Shown here in pieces: positions 1 to 10,592 of a stretch of 64,000 nt of DNA. Source of the stretch: Eutrigla gurnardus. Its lineage: Eukaryota; Chordata; Actinopteri; Perciformes; Triglidae. A program made the position numbers and the translations under genes. The stretch lies in contig OY741267.1 in assembly GCA_963514095.1 (NCBI GenBank), forward strand, positions 8,959,454-9,023,453, written 5' to 3'. The number at the start of each line of letters is the position of its first letter. The stretch's first letter is position 1. The notes beneath the pieces were generated by a model that saw only the letters and a list, made by a program, of their open reading frames with translations, searched no databases and was not told the DNA's origin.

Positions 1-344
1 TCACTGACAGGAAGTACACTGTGTTAACCTGCAGTTTATGTGTGTGTATGATGGAGGTGTGGACATGGGATGGATATGATGAGCAGCAGCTTCAGTGATT
101 TAATGAACCACATGTAGGCAACACAGACAAGCAACAACCACCGTCCTCCATCTGCATGTGTGAGTGTCAAGGTTAAATCACCATCAACTCAAATCAATGA
201 TCAAGTATTTCAGTTTCAGAATTTCCTTCAGGATAAAATGAGCTTGTGAAGGCAATTACTAAAAAAATACTCTGAAGAGTCATTTACACCTGACACTGGT
301 TTGAGTGAGTGTGCACTGACAGATGAATACAGACAGAAATATAT

Positions 345-539
<195 letters not shown>

Positions 540-541
<2 letters not shown>

Positions 542-1764
542 GACTTAACCGACTTCTGAAGGAATTTTTTTCCAATTTTGACCCTGTGTTGTGCATATTT
601 TCAAATCATACATATTAGTGATTATTGGAAGTTTTACCACCATATAATACTATATTTTACAGATACAGGTAAAAATGTACTGGTAATGTGTTTGCTAACG
701 CTAAAATGCATTATTTTGTCAAGGGGGTCTAGTAGGTTACAGCATTGCTGTTATTTTTTCATATACATGAAAGGTCATATTGATAACAATTTAATTTAAA
801 CAAATAATAATGAAAAAATAATACATCCACAGAGCTTTTAGAAAGGTGCAGAATCAAAGTATTACTTTGAATGAATTAATCATTTTTAAAAACTGTGACA
901 GGTCTAGCAAGGCTTGTGAGCCAATAGAATAACCACGTTGGTATCACGTGGTATCTCTGTAGTCAGGGGTCAAGAGTCTTTGGGGTTGCCAGTTAGTGTG
1001 GAAAAAAGGTGAAAATGGCTGAGTTTGACGGTAAGCGGGCAGCATTTCGGTAGCAGTCCCAAGTGTTACGTGACAAAAGGAGGAGCGAGACCAGAGTGGA
1101 CGTTGGTTCAACGTTTGAATTAATGAATTCTTACCACGAAAGATTCTTCACTTGACGTGACTGAGTCTGTCTGAGTGTCACTCCACTCGACCATGAAAAC
1201 GCAGGTTATACAACAAACTGGCAACCCATTGAGGGCGCATGCTCTTCTAGCAACAGCTGTGTTGTGATGTGAATGCAATGGAAGGGGGGAGTGAGTGCGA
1301 CATCTAGTGGCTGGATGTTGTCAATAGCACATTTAAAACATTTTTTAAATTGTAAATGCCTTTTATTTCAACTTTCCACATTTATTGATCTATTTATTCT
1401 TCCAATTATTTCTCTTATTTCAAAATGTTTATTTAGTTATTTATTCTTTGGATTTTTTTCACGCTACCGGTTTATTATATATATATATATATATATATAT
1501 TTCCACATTCTTTTGTTATTCTTTATATAACTTATTTATTATTTTATATATTACACTAGATATTTCTACATTTTTTAAGTCTTTCTTTAGTTATTTTTTT
1601 GTCTTTATATATATTTCCATATTTATTTTCTTATACTTTTACTGATGTATTCTTTTCATGGTCTGAGTAATGTTGTTTTGGTAAAGTGGTTAATGAAGAG
1701 ATAAATGAAGAGAGGGAAAGAGAGAAGAGAGCAGAAAAAAACAGAAAATAAAGCCATCTCCTAC
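540..1764. other. Downstream dlg1 intron sequence, no gene seen
   Basis: The first part is plain intron. From about 1330 to 1660 it is T/A-rich with a short (TA)n at about 1477-1500. I see no coding exon; an ATG-GCT-GAG-TTT-GAC-G followed by gtaagc at about 1015-1035 is discussed under rejected items. Confidence 0.6.
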
Positions 1765-1929
1765 CTTCATAGGTGAGATGTGAGCGTGGGTGACGTATCC
1801 GTGCACATTCTCAATCTGGGAGAGGTTCTTCTCTGCTACCTGGACCAGCTCCGGCCCCCCTGCCTCCTCTGTCAGATGGGGGGAGCTCTGGTCCTGCGGG
1901 GACGAGTCTTCATCGTGGTGCCTGTACTT
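1765..1929 (-). CDS. dlg1: dlg1 exon shared by alpha and beta isoforms (between N-terminus and PDZ1)
   Basis: This is a 165-nt exon, phase 0 at both ends, with acceptor ctgtttcag just upstream (1930 and above) and donor gtagga just below 1765. The 55 residues start KYRHHDEDSSP, contain GPELVQVAEKNLSQIENVHG and end HISPMK. This matches the segment after the N-terminal domain in DLG1 and DLG2, which is KYRYQDED..., GPELVHVSEKNLS.IENVHG..., HISPIK/LK. The SHSHISPIK-like ending and the upstream exon favour DLG1. In the family this stretch is a flexible linker before PDZ1. DLG1 is a membrane-associated guanylate kinase scaffold that organises receptors, channels and junction proteins at synapses and cell-cell contacts. 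Later exons (PDZ1-3, SH3, GUK) would lie below position 1, outside the window. In teleosts the paralogue could be dlg1a or dlg1b; I cannot tell which. Confidence 0.93.
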
Positions 1930-2328
1930 CTGAAACAGGAAACAACACACAAACAGCAGCTTTTAGCACGTTTCCACATTTGTTTCTTCAAACTTGATTC
2001 AAATCAAACCAGCATGGAAGTGTTGTGACATAGCTGTCATTATTAACCATGTCTGTTAAATGTGGACTCTTGGGTCTGATGTCTGATCACCTGGAAGGTG
2101 AAGTACAATCTGCTGAACTACAAAAGTATGTAGTCACAATTAAACTGTCAATATTTGAGCCAAAATGGCTCAAATATTATGTTCCAAATGGGAATTGAAT
2201 CAGGTGCAAATTCACCTGCTCAACCTGAGTACAAGGATCCAATAAAAGGAAGAAACACATGAAACAAGAGACTTTACTACTGTTGGACAGTAGGGCTGGG
2301 TATCATTAGATTATTACGTTTCCCATAC

Positions 2329-3344
2329 CAGTCTATCACAGGGCTGACATGTAGAGACAGACAGGTAACCAGTCTATCACAGGGCTGACATGTAGAGACA
2401 GACAGGTAACCAGTCTATCACAGGGCTGACATGTAGAGACAGACAGGTAACCAGTCTATCACAGGGCTGACATGTAGAGACAGACAGGTAACCAGTCTAT
2501 CACAGGGCTGACATGTAGAGACAGACAGGTAACCAGTCTATCACAGGGCTGACATGTAGAGACAGACAGGTAACCAGTCTATCACGGGGCTGACATGTAG
2601 AGACAGACAGGTAACAAGTCTATCACGGGGCTGACATGTAGAGACAGACAGGTAACCAGTCTATCACAGGGCTGACATGTAGAGACAGACAGGTAACCGG
2701 TCTATCACAGGGCTGACATGTAGAGACAGACAGGTAACCAGTCTATCACAGGGAGACATGTAGAGACAGACAGGTAACCTGTCTATCACAGGGCTGACAT
2801 GTAGACACAGACAGGTAACCAGTCTATCACAGGGCTTACATGTAGAGACAGACAGGTAACCAGTCTATCATGGGGCTGACATGTAGAGACAGACAGGTAA
2901 CCAGTCTATCACAGGGCTGACATGTAGAGACAGACAGGTAACCAGTCTATCACGGGGCTGACATGTAGAGACAGACAGGTAACAAGTCTATCACGGGGCT
3001 GACATGTAGAGACAGACAGGTAACCAGTCTATCACAGGGCTGACATGTAGAGACAGACAGGTAACCGGTCTATCACAGGGCTGACATGTAGAGACAGACA
3101 GGTAACCGGTCTATCACAGGGAGACATGTAGAGACAGACAGGTAACCAGTCTATCACAGGGCTGACATGTAGACACAGACAGGTAACCAGTCTATCACAG
3201 GGCTTACATGTAGAGACAGACAGGTAACCAGTCTATCATGGGGCTGACATGTAGAGACAGACAGGTAACCAGTCTATCACAGGGCCAACATGTAGAGACA
3301 GACAGGTAACCAGTCTATCACAGGTAGACATGTAGAGACAGACA
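2329..3344. repeat. 41-bp minisatellite, about 25 units, with 9-unit higher-order repeat
   Basis: The unit begins CCAGTCTATCACAGGGCTGA and ends GACAGACAGGTAA. Variant units (CACGGGG, AACAAGTC, GGGAGACATG with a one-base loss, GTAGACACAG, GGGCTTACATG, CATGGGG) recur in the same order in two blocks offset by 368 bp, which is nine units minus one base. Confidence 0.97.
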
Positions 3345-3540
3345 GGACTGTCGCGATAAGCAACAAATCAATTAATCATATGATAACTTTTGATGAGCTT
3401 GGTAACTTTGTCAGCCGCAATAATGTACATTTTTCCTTGCGTCTCTCCACCAGAGAGACTGGATGACAAGAGTTTTCACTCCGGTGCGTCACCCTCGTCA
3501 CGTGTCGTGTCAGTTACCTGTCAGCTCACAGTCTCATGTC

Positions 3541-4125
3541 CTGTCCACACGAAAAACAAACTTTTTTTCTCCGTTTTGCCTTGGCGTCGTTTCAAGAAAA
3601 TCTGCGTCCAGACGAATCCACTGAAAACGACTCAGCGCGCTGTAGTACATATTCCAGGCCCTTATGCGGCGCTGTTTCTGCTACAAAAACGCAGAAGAAG
3701 AGACTGAGCTTGACCGGATGTTTGCCATTGCTATGGCAACACGTAAGAGTTATGGCTAATCTCCGCCCGACCACTAGATCAATAAACACCCATAAGATGA
3801 CAATTTGGCTCGTATAAATAAAACCAACAATAACCACCAACAGCCGTCACCCTAAGGACCTTGACGAGGCGTTGTCACACGTTCGGATGGATTAATTAGA
3901 CAAATAAATGCCTACATTCATGGGAAGTTAGCTAGCGGTTGTTTGTTAGCATCGTAATAAAGTAGCATATCTGCAACTTTTTTCCCGGAATATTGCCCCC
4001 CTCTCTCAGCTCCGTATTTTTTCATATAGCGGCCCTGATACGCCGACGTACAGACGAGCAGAATATCTGCTGTGAGCAAGGAGGCCGCCGCTGTTGTCGT
4101 TGTTACGAGACCTCGGGGGGGCATC
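3541..4125 (+). mobile_element. GGCC-ended MITE, copy A (right end truncated)
   Basis: This copy starts with the internal pattern GTCCACACG...ACAAACTTTTTTTCTCCG and shares long stretches with 46295-46986 (opposite orientation) and 61362-62330. Shared marks include AAACACCCATAAGATGAC and GGGAAGTTAGCTAGCGGTTG. The right terminal repeat seen in the other copies is missing; the sequence breaks off in a G-run at about 4120. No transposase is encoded. The three-base target duplications of the other copies suggest a PIF/Harbinger-like family, tentatively. Confidence 0.75.
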
Positions 4126-4236
4126 AGAGCCCCGCGAGTAGCAAACACGCTACTTGAGATTTGGAGTTTTAAAAAGATGGAACTGGTTTCAAAGCCAAAC
4201 GCGACAGCTGCCGTGTGGAAACACATTTCAAACAGA

Positions 4237-4412
4237 ATGACCGAGGTGAACCACTCAACCTGAGTGAGCTGGTATGTCACATTTGTACGAAAAAAATAGC
4301 AACTAATACAGAACACCATAGTCACGGTTGCCATGGTAACCGTTGGCATGGTTACAGTTGCCATGGTAACCATTGGCATGGTAACGGTGAACCACTCAGC
4401 CTGGATGACCTG
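4237..4412. repeat. Partial tandem duplication with GTTGCCATGGTAAC palindromes
   Basis: GGTGAACCACTCA occurs at about 4247 and again at about 4387, each followed by a version of ...CTGGTATGTCRCATTTGT. Between them GTTGCCATGGTAAC / TTGGCATGGTAAC motifs alternate. The second copy is split by the Harbinger element at 4413-6118, so the first copy serves as an empty-site reference. Confidence 0.75.
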
Positions 4413-6118
4413 GGCCCTCATTTATAAAGCTTGCGTACGCACAAAACGGGGCTGGAAACGTGCGTACGCCACTTTCCACGCAAATGTTGTGATCTATAAA
4501 AACCAAACTTGACGGGAAAGTGTGCGTACCCGTAAGCAAACTCTGAGGCATGCGTACCGGTACGCACATTCTGGAGACTGGAAGGGAATCAGCAGTAAAC
4601 GTGAGAAGAACTATATATTTTTGATGACTCGCACACATTTAATTATACTCCATATCATACGTTAGATCTGCGTTATCATGAGGAACTCCAGCAATGTTTT
4701 TGACGCTTTTAATGAGTGACAGTTTTTTTCATATTAACACCTTCTTTTAAAATCTGACTTGTATCTTAAATCAAAATCATTTTGAAATATTGAATCAGCA
4801 GGAGGAGGAGACGGCCCATTGCATGTACCTTCCATTAGATCCCTGTAGAACACAGCGGGAATAACTAAATATTCTCCTTATTTATGTGCATATATCATCA
4901 ACACACATACATACAGCCATTAAGCCATCGTATACTTGTTACACTTTATCCTCGTTTTTAAACCACCAGAGCGCAGAGGAAATGTGCTATAATGAGTGCC
5001 ACGCTCGTGCGCGCTCAGTCGTGGAGCGTGGAGAGCGCAACTTTACCGAACTTCAGGAGGCAGAATCTACCACCCGGCAAAGGTGGTAGAGTCCCCAGCA
5101 TGATGAGCCCGAGCCACGGCCCCGTGCCCGACTGGAGGGGTATCAACAGGGCGCAAGAATCCGTGAGGATGTCATGCTGCGTTTGTAAGATAAGGAAGAC
5201 AACAATCAATGTTCATTGTAAACGTATTATTTTATTAATCACAGTGCGCGTTTGCCGTAGCTCATCTGCAACGTTGTTGATGGCGGTGATTGTGTCTCGC
5301 TGAAGTTGCAGGACGGCATCAGTGAGCACCCGACCGCTTGATGTGCCATTCGTCCGGGGTGCGCTGCTGCTTTGCGCCGGACCCGGACGCTGTGCCGAGG
5401 GCCCGTCACCTTCACCCTCCTCACATCACCCTCCTCACCGTCACCCTCCTCTGAGCCCAACGCTGCAGACTCTGGAAGGACAGAAACGATTTAACGTTTT
5501 GTTTTATATACAATAAAAGTTTAAAATCTATTCACCCTTCTCTGGTCTCGCGTCTGTGTCTCCCTCCTTTTCGGACACAATCCCCGTCAAAGTCACATCA
5601 AAATCAAACTTCCTCAAATACTCTAGCAATACATTAAATACATGTTAGGAGCGGAAAGATGTAATTTACCTTCAGATCACCGTCCGCTCGGTCCAGCTGA
5701 CGCCGTGGACTGCAGCAGCAATGTGTTGCCACTCGCACTGCTTCTTTTTATTCGTGATCCCGCTGCTGTGGCCACTAAATTAAATTATTGTCCGGGCCTC
5801 CACCTCCCCAACAAGTGTCTCTTTCTCCGTTTCTGAAAAGTTACGTTTCTTTGCTTTTTTCTGACCTGTCGCCGTGATTCACCGCACGGAAACGATTGCA
5901 TGCCGGCTCATTAACATAGTAAAATGTGGGCGTGTACAGGGCGGGATTCAGGTACGCACACTTGTAGGTGATCCTGTGATTTATAAAGGAAACATTGCGT
6001 ACAGCTTGCGTGCGCAGTTTTATAAATCGGATTTTTTTTTGGCGCACGCAAACTTTGGCTATTTGCCGTACGTACACTTTTAGTAAGGATCCTACGCACA
6101 GTTTTATAAATGAGGGCC
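4413..6118 (-). mobile_element. PIF/Harbinger derivative, 1.7 kb, with Myb-like gene relic and no transposase
   Basis: Terminal inverted repeats GGCCCTCATTTATAAA...TTTATAAATGAGGGCC are flanked by a CTG direct repeat (4410-4412 and 6119-6121), the 3-bp duplication typical of PIF/Harbinger. The ends are rich in TGCGTACGCA-type subterminal motifs. Inside, on the minus strand, is the decayed accessory Myb/SANT gene listed separately. No DDE transposase could be read, so the copy is non-autonomous. Confidence 0.88.
5217..5870 (-). pseudogene. Harbinger Myb/SANT-like accessory protein, two-exon relic
   Basis: Exon 1 (about 5870 down to 5670) reads KKRNFSETEKETLVGEVEAR, then an in-frame TAA, then FSGHSSGIT and EWQHIAAAVHGVSWTERTV. 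This is the Myb/SANT-like helix region found in the DNA-binding partner protein of Harbinger transposons and in NAIF1-like proteins. It ends at a gtaaat donor (5669-5668) after another stop. Exon 2, from a tccttccag acceptor near 5480, ends with a helical tail INNVADELRQTRTVINKII and stop TGA at about 5217. In the family this protein carries the transposase to the nucleus and to the element ends. The in-frame stops show this copy is dead. Confidence 0.8.
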
Positions 6119-6162
6119 CTGGTATGTCGCATTTGTTTGAAAACAATAGGAACTAAACACGT

Positions 6163-6189
6163 TATATATATATATATATATATATATAT
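6163..6189. repeat. (TA)n microsatellite, left part, split by hAT element
   Basis: A TA run ends directly at the TAGGGCTGTCAA terminus and resumes at 7149. The hAT element has therefore landed in, or seeded, a TA tract, and its target duplication cannot be resolved. Confidence 0.9.
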
Positions 6190-7148
6190 TAGGGCTGTCA
6201 AAGTTAACGCGTTAATAACGCGTTAATAACGCGTTAATAACGCGTTAACGCAACATCCTCTTAACGCCGTTAATTTTTTTAACGCGCGATTAACGCTCGG
6301 TATTTAAAAAAAAAAAAAACGCGCATTGTATGATTTATGGCCGTCGGTGGCACCTGTAGTCTTGATCCAGAGGGAAGGTGCGTGTCCACAGGCAGCGGTG
6401 TTTCCCCGCGTCCCATTCATTGTCTATGTGAAAAGCCGTGCAATGCATTCTGGTGGCGTTGCGGCGAATGTCGAGAGACGGCGCGCGAGTTGGCCGCTCC
6501 CCATTTGCCTAAAGTTGAAGTCGAATCTACTTTATGCTAATCAGAGGCGCCGGGCTCGACTCGCCGCCTCGGGAACGCTCGCGAACGCTCGCAAAAAGTT
6601 GTTGTTTAAAGGAGAGCGCCTGTCAATCATCCTCTAGTGGCAGCCCACCAAGCGTGCAATACCGGGAAGCGGCGCGTCCACACGCGTTTAAAATCGATTT
6701 GTGAACGGCAAATTCACCTTCAAAAGACTGCCGGATGGTTCAGTCGATAAGACCAAAGTCATCTGCGCGTACTGTGGGTATGAAATGAGCTACCATAGAA
6801 GTACGTCCAGTCTGAGATATCACTTGCAAGCCAATGCACTTATATCCTAACTGTACTTATCTCCTGTTACACTATCTCCTGTGACATGTTCACTTTAATT
6901 GTTTGTGATATATTATAACCCTGTTTTGATCCCATGTTTTGGTAAGGGGATATTTGAAGTGTTAAATAAACATTTTCATAAATCAAGTATATTTGCCTTA
7001 TGTTGTTAAAAGTATTAAGAATATGAAAAAAATACATTAAGGTACATTTAGAAGAAGAAAAAAAAATGTGCCAAAAAATGCTATGTTGTTAACTATGGAC
7101 AAAATGCGATTAATCGCGATTAAAAAAATCAATCTTTTGACAGCCCTA
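6190..7148 (+). mobile_element. hAT-type element (TAGGGCTGTCAA termini) with BED zinc-finger relic
   Basis: Ends TAGGGCTGTCAAAGTTAACG and TTTGACAGCCCTA are inverted repeats. The interior has multiple GTTAATAACGC repeats at the left and GATTAATCGCGATT at the right, a very common fish repeat design. At 6710-6837 (+) a reading frame KFTFKRLPDGSVDKT... has CAYC, then STSSLRYHLQAN. This is a BED-type zinc finger as found at the N-terminus of hAT transposases. The remainder of a transposase is absent. Confidence 0.85.
6710..6837 (+). pseudogene. BED zinc-finger exon relic of a hAT transposase
   Basis: The frame shows the aromatic start, the Cys-x2-Cys pair (CAYC) and a downstream SLRYHLQAN His region, the layout of BED fingers. 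It is open over about 42 codons but is not connected to any catalytic domain in this element. Role in the family: binding transposon ends. Probably inherited from the autonomous parent element. Confidence 0.7.
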
Positions 7149-7942
7149 ATATATATATATATATATATATATAAAAAACGTCTTGCTGAAGAGCTTCACC
7201 GTTGTCTCTCTCGACCTTGTTGTCTGCTGGTGACTCCTGGTTGGCGGTGACTGTTCTTCAAGGACTTCCTTCTCCTGCTCCTGGTCCAGGGTCTTCTTCT
7301 GGAGCTCTTCTTTGAGCTGAGTTAACTCAGCTCGGAGGCCCTGATTGTCTTCAATGGCAGTGTGGAGGTTAGACACCAGCTCCTGGTTGGATGAGACCTG
7401 TTTGTCTTTCAGGTCCTCCGAGTCTTTGAGTGCAGTTTTTAGGTCCAGCTGTTTTTCCAGAGCCTCCTTCTGCTGCTCCTGCTCCAGGGTCTTGCACTGG
7501 TACAGTTTTTCGAGCTGAGCTAATTGGGCTTGGAGGCCTTGAGTGACTTGCTTCTCAGCATGGAGGTTAAGGTAGTTCTGCCAGCAGGCTGAGCCCTGTA
7601 ACTTCAGGCTCTCACTCTTGTCATTTAAGGCCTCCTCTTTCTCAGAGAGGTCTTCTTTCAGGGTCTGGATCTCCCCCTGCAGCTGGGGTATAAGAACAGC
7701 CTTCTCATGGGTGACCTCCATCTCAGCCTGGAGGTTCATGAAGTTCTCCAGGCTGGTTGAGGACTTCAGGTTCTCCTCTTTCTGGAAGTTCTGGGGGTCA
7801 CTTTCCCTCTTCAGCTTCTCCATCTTCTCACGGAAGGCCTTCTCCCGATTAAAAAGCACTCCTTTCAGGGTCTTCTGCCGTTTCAGCTCATCAGCTCCAT
7901 CCTCTTGCTGTGCTCGCCAGCACTTATTTTGCTGCTGCCGAT
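7149..7942 (-). pseudogene. Coiled-coil protein fragment, unrecognised
   Basis: A minus-strand frame of about 260 codons runs from just after a TAA near 7945 (a possible acceptor ...aactag precedes CTGAGCATCGG) to the (TA)n at 7172. It is almost entirely heptad-like E/K/Q/L sequence with two related modules: one holds LEKLYQCKTLEQEQQKEALE, the other ELQKKTLDQEQEKEVLEEQ. No membrane segment or catalytic motif is present. Near 7245 the frame turns into a basic SPPTRSHQQTT stretch, while the +1 frame continues plausibly as TANQESPADNKVERDNGEAL. This suggests a one-base frameshift and decay. It may be a retrocopy or a lost exon of a coiled-coil gene; I cannot name it. Confidence 0.55.
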
Positions 7943-7949
7943 GCTCAGC

Positions 7950-10380
7950 TAGTTAACATCGAATTTATTAATTGTTTCGGTTGTGTGTGTTTTTATTCAA
8001 GTGCATTAATGATTTAAATGAATAATTTGCATTTTTACAAAAATTGCGATTCAAAAACAGTTCTAGACTCCACAGATTTGTTTTGCTTTAAGTGACTCCG
8101 TAGTAGCCTCTCTCACTTTCCAGAACGTGAGCAAAGGTCAGCCACATACGATCACATCCACGCCCCGACAGACCCACCATAAAAATGTCCACCAACTCAA
8201 ACGTCCTTTTACCAATTAACGAGAACACTTCCAAAAGTTTGCGATCTCCGTTTACTGCTCCTTGGCGCTATCCTATCTCTCTTCCCTCTTGCGTCTTTCC
8301 ATCCCTCCTAATTAAGCCCCGCCCATCCTTCTTAAGCCCCGCCCCTCCCGGGCTCTTCCTCACCTGCTGCCAATCCCAACAGGTGACACTGACAGATACA
8401 TGCAGTGAATCAAATTACACAAACAAGAATAAAAGGCACAGTCCCTATTTCAGGAGAAACATCCAATCAGAGTTTCACACTCTCTTGTGTCCTGAGAAAG
8501 CTGAAATGAAATTAAGTGACTTTTGATTTCTGGGTCAACTGGATGAACTCTGTGAATGCAGCATGTATTGTTCTGATTCACACCTCTGACATCGCCCATC
8601 CACACACGAAGACACAATCCAACAAGAAACATCTGGAAATTATTCTTCAATTACCTGGAACCATTCACAACATATGTTCTTATACGTGCTATTATTTCAT
8701 TTATTATTAGTATTCTGCCTGTTTTTTCGTCATCTAACTCCTTTTACATTTTCAATGTAGAAACATTATTCAAACATCATACGGTTCAGCTCAATTAGGG
8801 CGTGTGCTGTTCTCTTTTTCTCGTTCATAACTGTAATACTTTCAGAAATGATCTGAATTTCCCCCATTCACGAGAATGAATGAATGTTTAATGCATTTTT
8901 TCATTTAACTATTTAATTTTCACCACACACTTCCCCCTTCTTCATACGGATCACAGCCAGCCATGCAGCAATGTGGCTTCAGCTTTTCAACAAACATTTA
9001 ATTATTCCACATCTTTAATACATAACTGGTATTAAATATATCAAATTAAAACCATCCCCACCTATTCAAATATTCCTATTATTCACATTCAAGCCATCGT
9101 AGCGTAGCATCAGCTTTTCAGCTTCCGGTATTCACGCTGCTATTCCTTCAGAAATTGCTTTTAGTTTTATATTGAAATTGTGCAGAATCCCCTTGAGATG
9201 TGGAGAAGGTACCGCCCCGTCGAGGCAGTGAGCAGCGTACCACACCTGAAGCAGGTCAGGTGTGCCGTCGACAGATGTGCTGCAGCTCAGCTTCACCCTG
9301 CTGCTGACAGCGTTAGTCACATGCTGTCGAGCACTTCATTGGAGGATGCCGGACTCTTTTTCATACTTAACATGTTGGGCAGCTGGGTTGGTTTTATCAT
9401 GACGGAACCATTTCCCATTAACACCACTAAACGACCACGAAGATCATCCAATGAAAACGGTTCGAGCAGCGAGACTTTGGTGAGTCTGTTATAAAAACAT
9501 CTAAAGCATAAATCTAGCTTATTGTCAAACACTTAATTGAACTCATATATAAATATTCCAGGTGAAATGCATATTCATTCTGGAGATATTCAGATTCCCC
9601 CAATCCCTTCGCCTGCCCACCACACGTTCATTCAGGTCATTTCATCAGCCAAATAACTTCACATCCCTCCAGCTGCTTCCTCAGGTCTTCAGGTGACTCT
9701 AACAGAGCTGTTCACAAACAGAGCAGCTCCATCTGAATGTTGCATGAGCAGCAGCAGACGGAGGAACATCAGGAGGCTGCAGGCGAGCTGAGCCGTCACG
9801 ACACTGCGAGGAAACGCGTCACAAAGTCTCCAGGAACAGGAAGTGGGTGAACTTCCTCACGACGCTGCACCGTCGGAGCCCACACAGGCTAAATCTGTCT
9901 CTGGAAAGCTGGCTCCTGCACATTATTTGAAATGAGCTTAGATTAAAATTAAAAACAGCTAACGCACTGTGATCTTCCTGTAAACACATCACAGGTTGAA
10001 TCGTCCTTCAGCGAGACACTGAGCCCACGCACTGAGGCTGAGCACTGCATTAATGTAAATGTGCATGTAGGAGGCAGCGGGGAGGTTTCCAGTGATGACA
10101 CCGTCTGCCTGAAGAGAGCCTCCTCCTCGACAGCTCTCAGAGACGAGGAGGATGAGGAGGCACAGCGCCGACTGCTGCCTGCCAAAAGCTGCTATAAATA
10201 GGAGCATCAGCACGGAGCGGATGTAGCAGGATGTTCAGGAGGAGGTTTCTGGATGATTCTGGGAAGTGATGAAGAGGAGCACATTCACACTGGAATCTAA
10301 CTGGATGACAAACGGCTTCATGTCACCATGCTGTTTATTTACCTGTTTGTCAATGAAATAAAGTGCTGCAGGACTATTGA
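7950..10380. other. Intronic sequence, nothing recognised
   Basis: No exon with splice sites and no clear repeat family was found. CTATAAATAG at about 10191 matches both a TATA box and a MEF2 site, but has no supporting context. Confidence 0.5.
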
Positions 10381-10592
10381 TATAGGACCAATCCAGGCCT
10401 TAATATTGGACCAAAGGACAGTTTAGGACTTATGTTGGACAGAACCAGGACTAAATATTAGAACAAACCAAGATAAAATATTGGAACGAAGCAGAACTAA
10501 ATATTGTAACAAATCAGGACTTACTATTGGATGAAACCAGGCCAAAATATTATACTGCATCAAGTCTACATATTGGACCAAACCAGGCTGCC
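10376..10592. repeat. Degenerate tandem repeat, GGACCAAACCAGGACTAAATATT-like
   Basis: About seven diverged units carry the shared words ATATTGGACCAAACCAGG and ACCAGGACTAAATATT at roughly 25-35 base spacing. This is an old, decayed minisatellite. Confidence 0.7.

Noticed and set aside
1015..1035. ATGGCTGAGTTTGACG followed by gtaagc as a possible first exon (MAEFDG)
   Set aside because: Too short to judge, no peptide family recognised, no partner exon found on the plus strand.
2329..3344. Regular repeats that might be read as a CRISPR array
   Set aside because: Whole 41-bp units repeat with no unique spacers; the genome is a vertebrate.
4215..4427. His/Gly-rich ORF with HGNRWHGYSCHGNHWHG repeats
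   Set aside because: Produced by the GTTGCCATGGTAAC tandem words; reads into the Harbinger end.
10191..10201. CTATAAATAG as TATA box or MEF2 site
   Set aside because: No transcript-like structure around it; single motif matches are common.
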